Shown here piece by piece: positions 34,638 to 42,907 of a stretch of DNA of 64,000 bases. Position numbers and translations under genes: made by a program. Each line of letters opens with the position of its first letter. Position 1 is the first letter of the stretch. The DNA is from Nocardia acididurans. Lineage in GTDB: Bacteria; Actinomycetota; Actinomycetes; Mycobacteriales; Mycobacteriaceae. The notes under the pieces are model-generated. The model saw nothing but the letters and a program-made list of their open reading frames with translations, was not told where the DNA came from and did not search any database. The DNA is taken from positions 186,001 to 250,000 of the forward strand of contig NZ_JAERRJ010000008.1 of assembly GCF_016741815.1 (NCBI RefSeq), in the 5' to 3' direction.

Positions 34638-35138
34638 TCACCCTCTCCACGGGGTGAGGCGTGGCACCCAGGCCGGGACCGCGCGCCGGTACTCGTCGTA
34701 GGCGTCACCGAATTGATCACGCAGGGTGGGTTCTTCGTACAGGTAGACGAATCCGGCGACGATCGCGCAGACTGCCGCCGCGTACCAGACCAGGCCGAAC
34801 CGCGCGAGTACCAGGGCCTGCCCGAGGATTACGGCCACCACCGCCACGTACATCGGGTTGCGCACGTATCGGTAGACTCCGCCGATCACCAGCCGTTCCG
34901 TCGGCGCGGCGGGCAGCGGCGTCCCGCGCCCCTCCCGCACGAAACGCGCGAAGGCGTACAGCAGCACCGCGACACCGGCCGCGATCATCGCCACGCCGAG
35001 GCTGCTCACCGGGAGCCACCACCGGCCGGTCGGACCGGAGTGCCAGCCGGTGAGCCACCACGGCACGACACCGGCGACCATGCCGGGGGCGAGCACGAAC
35101 CAGAGTGCGCTGACGACCGTTGCCGAGAGTGTTCGCAT
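34638..35138 (-). CDS. Isoprenylcysteine carboxyl methyltransferase-like membrane protein
   Basis: A 166-residue membrane protein with four hydrophobic segments. GVYRYVRNPMYVAVVAVILG and EEPTLRDQFGDAYDEYRRAVPAWVPR are the two signature blocks of the ICMT/phospholipid methyltransferase family, which bind SAM on the cytoplasmic face. The acceptor in bacteria is mostly unknown. ATG 35138 begins the first helix; ATG 35162 is possible. It is divergent from a MarR gene and its promoter must lie in the 39 bp palindrome, whose centre reads TATAAT on this strand. Confidence 0.85.
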   Translation of the reverse strand: MRTLSATVVSALWFVLAPGMVAGVVPWWLTGWHSGPTGRWWLPVSSLGVAMIAAGVAVLLYAFARFVREGRGTPLPAAPTERLVIGGVYRYVRNPMYVAVVAVILGQALVLARFGLVWYAAAVCAIVAGFVYLYEEPTLRDQFGDAYDEYRRAVPAWVPRLTPWRG

Positions 35139-35172
35139 GGCACAGCTTCTTTCGAATGTCATCCGCTCATTC

Positions 35173-35211
35173 GCGCAGGATGCCTGCCTATTATAGGCAG
35201 GCATCCTGCGC
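35173..35211. promoter_or_regulatory. 39 bp perfect palindrome between ICMT and MarR genes
   Basis: Nineteen-base arms, GCGCAGGATGCCTGCCTAT and ATAGGCAGGCATCCTGCGC, surround a single T. The centre gives TATAAT on the minus strand and TATTAT on the plus strand, so both divergent promoters may have their -10 elements here. A MarR dimer pair, or a dimer on each half, could shut both genes. Confidence 0.8.
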
Positions 35212-35229
35212 ACCGTCTACGGAGGCGAC

Positions 35230-35673
35230 ATGTCCGAAACTTCCACCGCCCCACTGGTCGTGCTGCTGAAGCAGCTCGCCGATCGGATGGTGGGCGAACT
35301 GGTCGCGCGACTGCGCGCCGCGGGCTACACCGATATCACGATCGCGCACCACCCGGTCTTCTACAACATCGACCGCGAAGGCACCCGCATCACCGACCTG
35401 GCAGCGCGCGCCGGGATGACGCATCAGTCCATGAGCGAACTGGTGGGCGCTCTCGTCGATCTCGGCTACCTGGAACGCGTCCCCGACCCCGCCGACGGCC
35501 GCGCCCGCCTGGCGCGTCCGACCCGTCGCGGCCACGCCGCCATCCGCCGGGCGCGCACCGAGATCGCCGACATCGAATCCGCCTGGCTCGACGCCTTCCG
35601 CCGCGCCGGGCTCGATCTCGATCTCCGCCCTGTGCTCGCCGCGGCACTTCGCGACCCCGAACCCCGCACCTGA
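35230..35673 (+). CDS. MarR-family regulator
   Basis: A 147-residue winged-helix regulator. GTRITDLAARAGMTHQSMSELVGALVDLGYLERVPDPADGRARLARPTRRG is the MarR DNA-binding wing with the conserved DxRxR-like DGRAR. GGAGG precedes ATG 35230. The adjacent perfect palindrome is almost certainly its operator, and the divergent methyltransferase its target. The ligand is unknown; MarR proteins commonly respond to phenolics, toxins or oxidants. Confidence 0.92.
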   Translation: MSETSTAPLVVLLKQLADRMVGELVARLRAAGYTDITIAHHPVFYNIDREGTRITDLAARAGMTHQSMSELVGALVDLGYLERVPDPADGRARLARPTRRGHAAIRRARTEIADIESAWLDAFRRAGLDLDLRPVLAAALRDPEPRT

Positions 35674-35695
35674 GCGCTACCGGCCGACTGCGCGA

Positions 35696-36610
35696 TCAGG
35701 CCGGAATAGGCAGCGGCTCAACGGATTCGAGGCATTCGACGAATTGAGCGACGGCCGGGTTGTCCTCTTCGGCCCGCCAGACCGCGTAGAGGTCGAGGGT
35801 GGGTACTGGGTCCAAGAGCTTGACCGCGACGGGGCCGGAGTCCGCGGTACCCAGCCCCATGGACAGGGCCCGCGGGAGCGAGGCGAAGCCGACCACCGGC
35901 CGGATGGAGACCATGTGGGCGGTGGCGCCGGGATCGTCGGCGGATTGGCCGACGGTGAGGGCGATGCGGTTCTGGGCGGCGGCGCGGAAGATGGTGTCGT
36001 ACATGGCCGGGCATTGTTCGCGCGCGAACAGCACGCATTCCTGGCCCTGGAGTTCGGAGAAGGGGACGCCGCCACGTTCGGCCCAGCGGTGCCGGCGGCC
36101 CACCAGGGCGACCAGGGGAATGCGATGCAGCATGCGGCGGTAGCGGAAGTCGCCGGTGGTCGGGTGGCCGTAGACGAAGGCGAGGTCGAGGGAGCCGTCG
36201 GCCAGGGCGTTGAGCTGCGGGCCGGTTCGCTTCTCCCAGAGCGAGACCTCGATGCCGGGGTGACGGTCGGTGAGGCGGGCCAGAACCTGCGGGAGGACAT
36301 GCCTGCTGGCGGGGACATTGTAGCCGACGTTCAGGGTCCCGGCGCGGCCCTGGGCGGTGGCGCGGGCGGTGGTCACCGCACGGTCCAGCTGGGCCAGGAT
36401 CTGCCGGGCCTGGATCTCGAATTCGCGGCCCGCCGCGGTCAATCGCACCTCGTGCGAATTGCGTGCCACCAGTTGGACACCGACCGATTTCTCCAGCTTC
36501 TGCAGCTGCGCGCTCAGGCTCGGCTGGCTCAGGTGCAGCCGGCGCGCGGCATGGCCGAAATGCAGCTCCTCCGCGAGTGCGACGAACGAGACCAGATGCC
36601 GGAACTCCAT
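35696..36610 (-). CDS. LysR-family regulator
   Basis: A 304-residue LysR protein: MEFRHLVSFVALAEELHFGHAARRLHLSQPSLSAQLQKLE is the DNA-binding domain, and GTLNVGYNVPASRHVLPQVL begins the effector-binding domain. It is divergent from the tyrosine phosphatase gene, 171 bases away, and convergent with MarR. Its target may be the phosphatase, but no clear T-N11-A operator was picked out by eye. Confidence 0.92.
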   Translation of the reverse strand: MEFRHLVSFVALAEELHFGHAARRLHLSQPSLSAQLQKLEKSVGVQLVARNSHEVRLTAAGREFEIQARQILAQLDRAVTTARATAQGRAGTLNVGYNVPASRHVLPQVLARLTDRHPGIEVSLWEKRTGPQLNALADGSLDLAFVYGHPTTGDFRYRRMLHRIPLVALVGRRHRWAERGGVPFSELQGQECVLFAREQCPAMYDTIFRAAAQNRIALTVGQSADDPGATAHMVSIRPVVGFASLPRALSMGLGTADSGPVAVKLLDPVPTLDLYAVWRAEEDNPAVAQFVECLESVEPLPIPA

Positions 36611-36781
36611 GCCATCCCCTCCCTGCGCGTGCCGCTCACGCTAGCCACGCGGGCTAACCGGCGGTGAACACCGAACCCACGGCGGTCGCCGACTCGGTGG
36701 CGGGTCGGTGAACCGGGCCGCGGATGGCATGCTGAGAGGCGGTCCGGGATTCCGGTACCGCTGCGAGGAGGGGCATCAACA

Positions 36782-37522
36782 GTGAAGCGGCACATCGAGT
36801 TCCAGCGCCTGCACAATTTCCGCGATCTGGGTGGCTACCGGAGTGCGGACGGCCGGACCGTGCGCTGGCAGGCGCTGTACCGGGCCGACTCCCTCGGCAA
36901 ACTGGCGGGCACGGACCGGGAGCTCTTCGGTTCCTTGGGAATCCGCACCGTCGTGGACCTCCGCTACCCGTGGGAGATCGACCGGGACGGCGCCGTACCG
37001 GATCGAGAGCTGTTGTCCTACGCCAACTTCAGCATCGAGCACCGACCCTACGACCAAGCCGGGACCGATCCCGAGATCGATCCCTGGCGGTTCCTGGCCG
37101 ACAAGTTCGCGGAGGTCGCGGCGGACGGGGTCGCGGAGATCCGGCAGGCGGTCGAGATGATCGCCACCGCCGACGGCCCCACGGTATTCCACTGCACCTC
37201 GGGCAAGGACCGCACCGGACTCCTCGCCGCCCTCCTGCTGACCGCGCTCGATGTCTCCGAGGAGCAGATCCTCGCGGACTTCGCCCTCACCGAACTCGCC
37301 ACCGCGCGCTTCGTCGCCGACTGGCACGCCCGCTACGCACCGAAAGTCCTGCGCTGGCCGGGTTACGGCCGCGCGCCCGCCGAGGTGATCCGCCTGGCCC
37401 TCGACGACCTCACCGCCACCTACGGCTCGCCGATGCGGTACCTCACCGCACACGCCGGGGTGACCGATTCCGTCATCGAGCAACTGCGCGCGCGGTATCT
37501 GGAGGATCAGCGCTCGGAGTAG
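36782..37522 (+). CDS. Tyrosine-protein phosphatase, PtpB-like
   Basis: A 246-residue phosphatase. FHCTSGKDRTG is the HC(x)5R P-loop (Cys138, Arg144), and its Lys/Asp residues match the PtpB/triple-specificity group of mycobacteria and Listeria LipA rather than classical tyrosine phosphatases. NFRDLGGYRSADGRTVRW is the family's N-terminal signature. No signal peptide is visible, as with mycobacterial PtpB, which is nonetheless exported. GTG 36782 follows GAGGAGGGG. The last 16 bases overlap the convergent gene. Confidence 0.92.
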   Translation: MKRHIEFQRLHNFRDLGGYRSADGRTVRWQALYRADSLGKLAGTDRELFGSLGIRTVVDLRYPWEIDRDGAVPDRELLSYANFSIEHRPYDQAGTDPEIDPWRFLADKFAEVAADGVAEIRQAVEMIATADGPTVFHCTSGKDRTGLLAALLLTALDVSEEQILADFALTELATARFVADWHARYAPKVLRWPGYGRAPAEVIRLALDDLTATYGSPMRYLTAHAGVTDSVIEQLRARYLEDQRSE

Positions 37523-37908
37523 TCGGGCGGCACCGCCGGCAGTCCCTCACTCGCGCGCAGTTTGTCGGCCATGGTGGTCAGCAGGTTCTGCGATTCCTCG
37601 CTCAGGTCGTAGGCCCGCGAGGACAGCCGCCGCAACCCGTAGGCCTGCAACTGGGTCAGCAGCTCCAGATCCTCGTCACTGCGATACGCGTGCCGCCGAT
37701 GCAGCCTGCTCGCGAAATCCGTTCCCGCCGTGCCCGAGTCGACCACGCCCGCATGGTCCACGATGCTGTCCACCACCGCCTGTGGAATCGCCCGCCGCAA
37801 GCGCTGCAGCGTCGGATCCACCAGCGAGGACTGGTCGAGCAGTTCGGCGACGGCGTCGGTGAACTCCTCCCCGGCCACCGGCGGCCGGCCACTGTTGTCC
37901 TGCACCAT
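37507..37908 (-). CDS. Hypothetical protein, partner of a sigma-like protein
   Basis: A 133-residue, mostly helical, cytoplasmic protein (AVAELLDQSSLVDPTLQRLRRAI, then DEDLELLTQLQAYGLRRLSS and SEESQNLLTTMADKLRAS). ATG 37908 overlaps the stop of the sigma-like gene (TGATG), so translation is coupled. I do not recognise a family. An anti-sigma or sigma-accessory role is suggested by the coupling alone. It has no cysteines or membrane segment. Confidence 0.75.
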   Translation of the reverse strand: MVQDNSGRPPVAGEEFTDAVAELLDQSSLVDPTLQRLRRAIPQAVVDSIVDHAGVVDSGTAGTDFASRLHRRHAYRSDEDLELLTQLQAYGLRRLSSRAYDLSEESQNLLTTMADKLRASEGLPAVPPDYSER

Positions 37909-38615
37909 CACTGCTCCTCCTCGGTGAGACCGCGGACCCACTCCTGATCGTGTTTCAGCCGCGCCCACCGCTGTTCGACCGCCTTGACCGACGGCCAGCC
38001 GAACAGTTCGGCAATCTCCGCTCCACGCAAACCATTAGCCTTTCCCCACACCAGTCCGCGGTCCCGGTCGCCCAGTTTCGCCAGGCGACTGCGCCAGGCC
38101 AGCTCGCCCACCACCGACCCGGCGACGTCGTCGCGAGCCGGTACCAGTTCGAGCACGCTGGGCCCGTCCGCGCCGTATATCGGTAATTCGATGCCGACAT
38201 ACAGTTCGTACAGGTCGCCGTTGCGACGACTCCGGCGGAAATGTTCGACGAAGGCCAGGATGCAGCCACCCACGAAATAGGTTGCGAGGCTGGTGCCTCC
38301 GTCGGCGCACCAGCCCTGGCCGTCGAGGGCTTTGCGGCGGAACTTGCCCAGGGCGATGGTGACCGCCTCCTGGACGAAGTCCTCGGCGAGCAGGTTGGCG
38401 ACGAGTTCGCGTTCCTGCGCGGAGGGATGTAGGGGCATCCCCTTCTTCGCGGCCACGGTGAATATCCATCCTGAGCGCACCCAGGGCCCCAGTACCGCAA
38501 GTCCTTGGCGAACCAGCTTGTCCGCCAGCGTCTTCCAGGCTCCGCCTGCGAACCCGGCCTTGCGGACGAGATCGAACAGTTCCCGATCCGCTGTTTCTTC
38601 GTCCTGAGCTGTCAT
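37908..38615 (-). CDS. Sigma-70-like protein
   Basis: A 235-residue protein. ELVANLLAEDFVQEAVTIALGKFRRKAL followed by SLATYFVGGCILAFVEHFRRSRR has the spacing of sigma region 2, and LGDRDRGLVWGKANGLRGAEIAELFGWPSVKAVEQRWARLKHD resembles region 4 with its helix-turn-helix. Both are divergent from classical ECF factors. ATG 38615 is the first in the conserved frame. It is coupled to the 133-residue gene downstream and is divergent from the small HTH protein gene. Confidence 0.7.
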   Translation of the reverse strand: MTAQDEETADRELFDLVRKAGFAGGAWKTLADKLVRQGLAVLGPWVRSGWIFTVAAKKGMPLHPSAQERELVANLLAEDFVQEAVTIALGKFRRKALDGQGWCADGGTSLATYFVGGCILAFVEHFRRSRRNGDLYELYVGIELPIYGADGPSVLELVPARDDVAGSVVGELAWRSRLAKLGDRDRGLVWGKANGLRGAEIAELFGWPSVKAVEQRWARLKHDQEWVRGLTEEEQ

Positions 38616-38737
38616 AGATCCGGCGTCCTCACCCCGCAACACCATCCTGTCCCGCTGTCGAAGAACGTTATAGGCGTGGCAAATTCGCGGACCCCCTTCC
38701 GGCAAACTTCTGGCCGATCCAGTGCGTAAATCCTTCC

Positions 38738-38767
38738 TTGACAACCGGTTTCACGTAAAGGCAGCAT
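38738..38767 (+). promoter_or_regulatory. Promoter of the HTH/methyltransferase-like pair
   Basis: A perfect TTGACA -35 box (38738-38743) is followed 18 bases later by CAGCAT as a weak -10. The ATG at 38774 lies seven bases beyond, and no ribosome site is near, so the message would be leaderless. The call rests on pattern only. Confidence 0.5.
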
Positions 38768-38773
38768 TTACAC

Positions 38774-39178
38774 ATGAGTGATACGCAGCACAGAGATCCC
38801 GCCGACGAGCGGGCGGTCCTGGCAAAACTGTTGTCCACCAACGCCGAATTCGTGGCCGAGGTACTCGCACCGGCCGAGGGCAGGCCCGCGCCGTCGGTGA
38901 TGGCGGCACTGCGGGCGGCGCGCAGTCTCGACAGCGTCGTCGATGACGTGCTGCGCTCGCTGGTGCGGCAGGCCCGCGACGAAGGGCGGACGTGGGCCGA
39001 GATCGGGGAACTGTTCGGAACCTCGCGACAGGCCGCGTTCCAGCGGTTCGGCGGTGCGAGCGCGAGCGGGATGCCGATCCCGCCGATTCCGCCCATGCCG
39101 GAGTTCCCCGACCTGCCGCCCATGCCCACGATGCCACCCATGCCCAAGATGCCGGGCTGGCCCTTCCCGAACCACTGA
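38774..39178 (+). CDS. Small HTH-like protein with Pro/Met-rich tail
   Basis: A 134-residue protein. LRSLVRQARDEGRTWAEIGELFGTSRQAAFQRFGG (about residues 57-90) reads as a helix-turn-helix of the kind found in short actinobacterial proteins. The tail is a low-complexity repeat of Pro, Met and Phe (IPPIPPMPEFPDLPPMP and so on), probably disordered or Met-rich metal-binding. It probably uses a leaderless mRNA. It precedes the shortened methyltransferase-like gene by 17 bases, likely as one transcript. Confidence 0.75.
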   Translation: MSDTQHRDPADERAVLAKLLSTNAEFVAEVLAPAEGRPAPSVMAALRAARSLDSVVDDVLRSLVRQARDEGRTWAEIGELFGTSRQAAFQRFGGASASGMPIPPIPPMPEFPDLPPMPTMPPMPKMPGWPFPNH

Positions 39179-39195
39179 GTCGAGCGAGACCGGCC

Positions 39196-39756
39196 ATGAC
39201 GGCGACCATCGTGACCCGCGAACCGGCACCGCCCGTCCGTGCGCATCGGCGACTGCTCGCCGCCGCGCGCTGCCGATTCGCCGAGGATCGCCTCGCCGAC
39301 GCCGTATCGGCGGGCATCGGCCAGGTCCTGCTGGTGGGCACGGCACTCGATACGTTCTGCGCGCACAACCCGTATCACGGCCTGCGGGTCACGAGGCTCG
39401 CTCGCGTCGATGAAACCGGCATGGCCGCAGCGGGTTTCGATACCCGGCAGGCCACGTTCATCATTCACCTGGGCGGGGAGCGCACACCGTCGGCCCTCAC
39501 CGCGACCACGTGCCGCGTGGCCGCGCTCGCGCCGGGCACCGAACTGATCCTCGACTACCTCCCGGACGTGACTGCGCCGGAGCTTGTCGCGACCATGCTG
39601 CGCGACACGGGATTCGCGGTGCTGGAAGATCTGGATCCGCGGACGCTAGCCTGCCGCTATCTCGTACTGCCGGACGACGTGAATCATTCGGCCGAACCTC
39701 GCATCGTCCGTGCGCGGGTCCGCCATAATGTCGGGCGGCCGCCCAGTTCGCTTTAG
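39196..39756 (+). CDS. Shortened carboxymethyltransferase (LCM)-like protein
   Basis: A 186-residue protein in which VLLVGTALDTFCAHNPYHGLRVTRLARVDE aligns by eye with the SAM loop of PPM/LCM-family methyltransferases (VLLGAGLDTFALR...GLRVFEVDHP), but the glycine-rich loop is altered (GTALDT) and the usual acidic DHP is lost. The rest retains strands like ATFIIHLGG and ELILDYLPD. The family is normally about 270-300 residues. It might be a degenerate or a minimal non-catalytic SAM-binding protein. Divergence is inferred, not computed. Confidence 0.6.
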   Translation: MTATIVTREPAPPVRAHRRLLAAARCRFAEDRLADAVSAGIGQVLLVGTALDTFCAHNPYHGLRVTRLARVDETGMAAAGFDTRQATFIIHLGGERTPSALTATTCRVAALAPGTELILDYLPDVTAPELVATMLRDTGFAVLEDLDPRTLACRYLVLPDDVNHSAEPRIVRARVRHNVGRPPSSL

Positions 39757-39772
39757 CTGGATCAGGAGTCCC

Positions 39773-41095
39773 ATGCGACCGCACACCCGCCGCCACGTCC
39801 TCGCCATCGCCGCCGCCGTGACCGCGCTACTCACGGCCGGAGCCCCCGCGGGCGCGGCACCGGCCCCCGACACCGTGCCCGCCTTCGGCCCGGACTTCCA
39901 CTGGGGTGTGGCCGCGTCCGGCTTCCAATCCGAAGGCCATGCGCCCGACAGCAATTGGACCCGCTACATCCGATCCCACCCCGACTACGACCGCTACGGC
40001 GAGAGCGTCGACTTCTACACCCGCTACGCCTCCGACATCGCGCTGGCGAAGAACCTGGGCGTCAACACCTACCGCATCAGCATCGAATGGGCGCGCGTGC
40101 AACCGTGGCCCGGCGCCTGGGACGAGAACGGATTCGCCTTCTACGACAGGGTGATCGCCGCCATCCGCGCGGCGGGCATGCGGCCCATGCTGACCCTGGA
40201 CCACTGGGTCTACCCCGGCTGGGCCGCCGAACGCGGCGGCTGGCGCAGCCCGGACATGGTCGGGGACTGGCTCACCAACATGCGCCGGGTGGTCGACCGC
40301 TACGCCGGCGCCGACCCGCTGTGGGTCACCATCAACGAGCCCGCCGCGTACATGCTCAACGAGGTCCGCAACGGCGGCCTGCCCGCCACCGACCTGCCCG
40401 TCATGCAGGTGCGCCTGGCCACCGCGCACAACACGATCTACGACTACATCCACGCCGTGCAGCCGGGCGCGATGGTCACCAGCAATGTGGCCTACATCCC
40501 CGCCGCCGACGACATCGTCAACGGACCCATGCTGGACCTGATCGGGAATCGGCTGGACTACATCGGCATCGACTACTACTACGGCATGTCCCCCGCGACG
40601 GTCGCGCAGTTCACGGCCTTCGCGCAGTCGGAGCTGTGGAAGCTGCCGCTGGAACCGGACGGAATCTATTACACCCTGCGGCATTTCGCCCGCCAGTTCC
40701 CCGGCAAGCCGCTCTACATCGTCGAGAACGGCATGCCCACCGAGAACGGCGCGCCCCGGGCCGACGGCTACACCCGCGCCGACGACCTGCGCGACACCAT
40801 GTACTGGATCCAGCGCGCGCGGGCCGATGGCATGAACATCATGGGCTACAACTACTGGAGTCTCACCGACAACTACGAATGGGGTTCCTACACACCGCGT
40901 TTCGGTCTCTACACCGTGAACGTGCTGACCGACCCCACCCTCACCCGCCATCCCACCGACGGGGTGGACGCCTACCGGCTGATCACCCGTGACGGTGGCG
41001 TCCCGGCACACTACCTGCCGACCCGCGTACCGGCCACCTGCTCCCTCGTGGACGCCCTCGCCAGTTGCACCGATCCGGTGACGCTGCCGCGCTGA
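39773..41095 (+). CDS. Secreted glycoside hydrolase family 1 enzyme (copy 1)
   Basis: A 440-residue GH1 protein with a signal peptide (residues 1-28, RHVLAIAAAVTALLTAGAPAGAA). LWVTINEPAAYM places the acid/base Glu189, and LYIVENGMPTE the nucleophile Glu318; GYNYWSLTDNYEW is the aglycone-side motif. A beta-glycosidase acting outside the cell is expected. ATG 39773 has CAGGAG before it. A paralogue of the same length lies 445 bases downstream. GH1 enzymes are usually cytoplasmic, so secretion is noteworthy. Confidence 0.93.
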   Translation: MRPHTRRHVLAIAAAVTALLTAGAPAGAAPAPDTVPAFGPDFHWGVAASGFQSEGHAPDSNWTRYIRSHPDYDRYGESVDFYTRYASDIALAKNLGVNTYRISIEWARVQPWPGAWDENGFAFYDRVIAAIRAAGMRPMLTLDHWVYPGWAAERGGWRSPDMVGDWLTNMRRVVDRYAGADPLWVTINEPAAYMLNEVRNGGLPATDLPVMQVRLATAHNTIYDYIHAVQPGAMVTSNVAYIPAADDIVNGPMLDLIGNRLDYIGIDYYYGMSPATVAQFTAFAQSELWKLPLEPDGIYYTLRHFARQFPGKPLYIVENGMPTENGAPRADGYTRADDLRDTMYWIQRARADGMNIMGYNYWSLTDNYEWGSYTPRFGLYTVNVLTDPTLTRHPTDGVDAYRLITRDGGVPAHYLPTRVPATCSLVDALASCTDPVTLPR

Positions 41096-41279
41096 CCCCC
41101 GGGTGAATTCGCGCGATCGGCGGCCGAATTCGAGTAGCGGATTACTCGCGTTCCACACCCTCCCACGGCAGGAAACTGGACGCGACGGTGACGTGACCTC
41201 GCAGCGAGGGGTGTGGTCGCGGCGCCGTTCCGCTGCCCCGGAAGGGCAGGGGTTCGTGAGTTGCAGAATCGAGGACGCC

Positions 41280-41444
41280 ATGTCTGCCGAAGAGGAACAG
41301 TCGCGGTGCGGCTACCGGCCGACTGCCGAACTGGACGGGGATGCCGAGATCGACGAGCGGGCACTGTCCGCCAAGCTCGCCGGGGACGAGACACAGGAGC
41401 GACTGGTCGACGCGTGGTTGTGGCCGCTCACCTGGGAGGGCTGA
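41280..41444 (+). CDS. Small hypothetical protein (54 aa)
   Basis: A short acidic frame (MSAEEEQSRCGYRPTAELDGDAEIDERALSAKLAGDETQERLVDAW) with GAGG eight bases before ATG 41280. It falls between the two GH1 genes and ends 95 bases before the second. I know no family. Composition is protein-like and the ribosome site reasonable, so it may be real, but it is too short to be sure. Confidence 0.4.
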   Translation: MSAEEEQSRCGYRPTAELDGDAEIDERALSAKLAGDETQERLVDAWLWPLTWEG

Positions 41445-41539
41445 GCGACACGCCTCGCGCTGCGCCGGAGTTTGGCTAACTGCCAGCTACGCTCCGATTC
41501 GGGACATTCACGACTCCGTTGTCCCGGAGGAGGAGCTCG

Positions 41540-42862
41540 ATGCGCACCCGGCTACATCGCCTTGTCGTCGCCGGGCTTGCCGTGGCCTCGACGCTGTTGC
41601 CCGTCGCCGTGGGATCGGCGACGACCGGACAGAGCGCCGCGGGAAGCGGGCTGGGGGCGGACTTCCTGTGGGGCGTGGCCGCCTCCGGATTCCAATCCGA
41701 AGGACATGCGCCCGACAGCAACTGGACGCGCTACATCGAGAACAACCCGGACTGGGACCGCTTCGAGGATTCCGTCGACTTCCGCTCCAAATACCCCAAC
41801 GACATCGCGCTCGCGGCGGGGCTGGGCGCCAAGGTGTTCCGCATCGGCATCGAATGGGCGCGACTACAGCCGACGGCCGATACCTGGGACGAGAGCGGGT
41901 TCGCGTTCTACGAGTCGGTCGTCGACGCCATCATCTCGGCGGGTATGCATCCCATGCTGACCCTCGATCACTGGACCTATCCCGCGTGGGCGCTCGAGCA
42001 GGGCGGCTGGCGCAATGCCGGGATGGTGGATCAGTGGCTCGCCAACGCGCGGCTCGTGGTGGACCGGTTCGCCTCCCGAAATCCGGTGTGGGTCACCATC
42101 AATGAGCCGGTCGCCTACATCATGCACGAGGTGCGCCAGAACGACACCGATCCCGGGCAGATGCTGGATCGGGTCGCCCAGGCGCACAACAGCATCTACG
42201 ACTACATCCACCAGGTGCAGCCCGACGCACTGGTCACCAGCAACGTCGGCTACGTCGCGGGCGCCGAGGCCGAGGTGAACGGCCCGCTCATGGACCGGAT
42301 CGGCGACAAGCTCGACTTCATCGGCGTCGACTACTACTTCGGGTACGAGCCGCCGAAATCCGCGGTCTCGCAGCCCGACGGGTCGCTGCCGCCCGCGGCG
42401 GGCATGTGGGAGCTGCCGGTGCGGCCCGAGGGCATCTACTATGCGCTGCAACACTATTCGCACAGGTTCCCGGGCAAGCCGCTGTGGATCATCGAGAACG
42501 GGATGCCCACCGAGGACGGGAAGCCGCGCGCCGACGGCTACACCCGCTCACAGCACCTGCGCGACACCGTCTACTGGCTGCAACGGGCCAAGGCAGACGG
42601 CATCAATATCGTCGGCTACAACTACTGGAGTATCACCGACAACTACGAATGGGGCTCCTACACACCCCGTTTCGGCCTCTACACCGTCGACGTGCGCAAC
42701 GATCCGGCCCTGACGCGCCGGCCCACCGAGGCGGTGGACACCTATCGGCAGATCATTGCCGCCAGCGGAGTTCCCCGGGGCTACTCGCCGATTCGCGCGC
42801 TGTCGGACTGCGGACTGGTCGACCCGCCCGCCAGCTGCGAATACCCGCTCGCGATTCCCTAG
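41540..42862 (+). CDS. Secreted glycoside hydrolase family 1 enzyme (copy 2)
   Basis: A 440-residue paralogue of the preceding GH1 protein, also with a signal peptide (residues 1-28, HRLVVAGLAVASTLLPVAVGSA). VWVTINEPVAYI gives acid/base Glu189 and LWIIENGMPTED nucleophile Glu319. GVAASGFQSEGHAPDSNWTRYI is shared almost exactly between the copies, as is NYEWGSYTPRFGLYTV. ATG 41540 follows GGAGGAGG. The loop around residues 265-290 differs, so substrate range may differ. Confidence 0.93.
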   Translation: MRTRLHRLVVAGLAVASTLLPVAVGSATTGQSAAGSGLGADFLWGVAASGFQSEGHAPDSNWTRYIENNPDWDRFEDSVDFRSKYPNDIALAAGLGAKVFRIGIEWARLQPTADTWDESGFAFYESVVDAIISAGMHPMLTLDHWTYPAWALEQGGWRNAGMVDQWLANARLVVDRFASRNPVWVTINEPVAYIMHEVRQNDTDPGQMLDRVAQAHNSIYDYIHQVQPDALVTSNVGYVAGAEAEVNGPLMDRIGDKLDFIGVDYYFGYEPPKSAVSQPDGSLPPAAGMWELPVRPEGIYYALQHYSHRFPGKPLWIIENGMPTEDGKPRADGYTRSQHLRDTVYWLQRAKADGINIVGYNYWSITDNYEWGSYTPRFGLYTVDVRNDPALTRRPTEAVDTYRQIIAASGVPRGYSPIRALSDCGLVDPPASCEYPLAIP

Positions 42863-42873
42863 GACGGTGACCA

Positions 42874-42905
42874 GGCCCCGCCCCCGGACGAGCCGTGCGG
42901 GGGCC
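42874..42905. terminator. GC-rich hairpin between convergent genes
   Basis: GGCCCCGC and GCGGGGGCC (one bulge) pair around a CCCGGACGAGCCGT loop, between the second GH1 gene and the convergent FAD monooxygenase. It could terminate both transcripts. No T-run is present. Confidence 0.4.
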
Positions 42906-42907
42906 GT

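Noticed and set aside
33323..34720. 465-codon minus-strand frame
   Set aside because: Lies opposite the recombinase, whose catalytic residues are all present; the antisense product is Gly-rich and motif-free.
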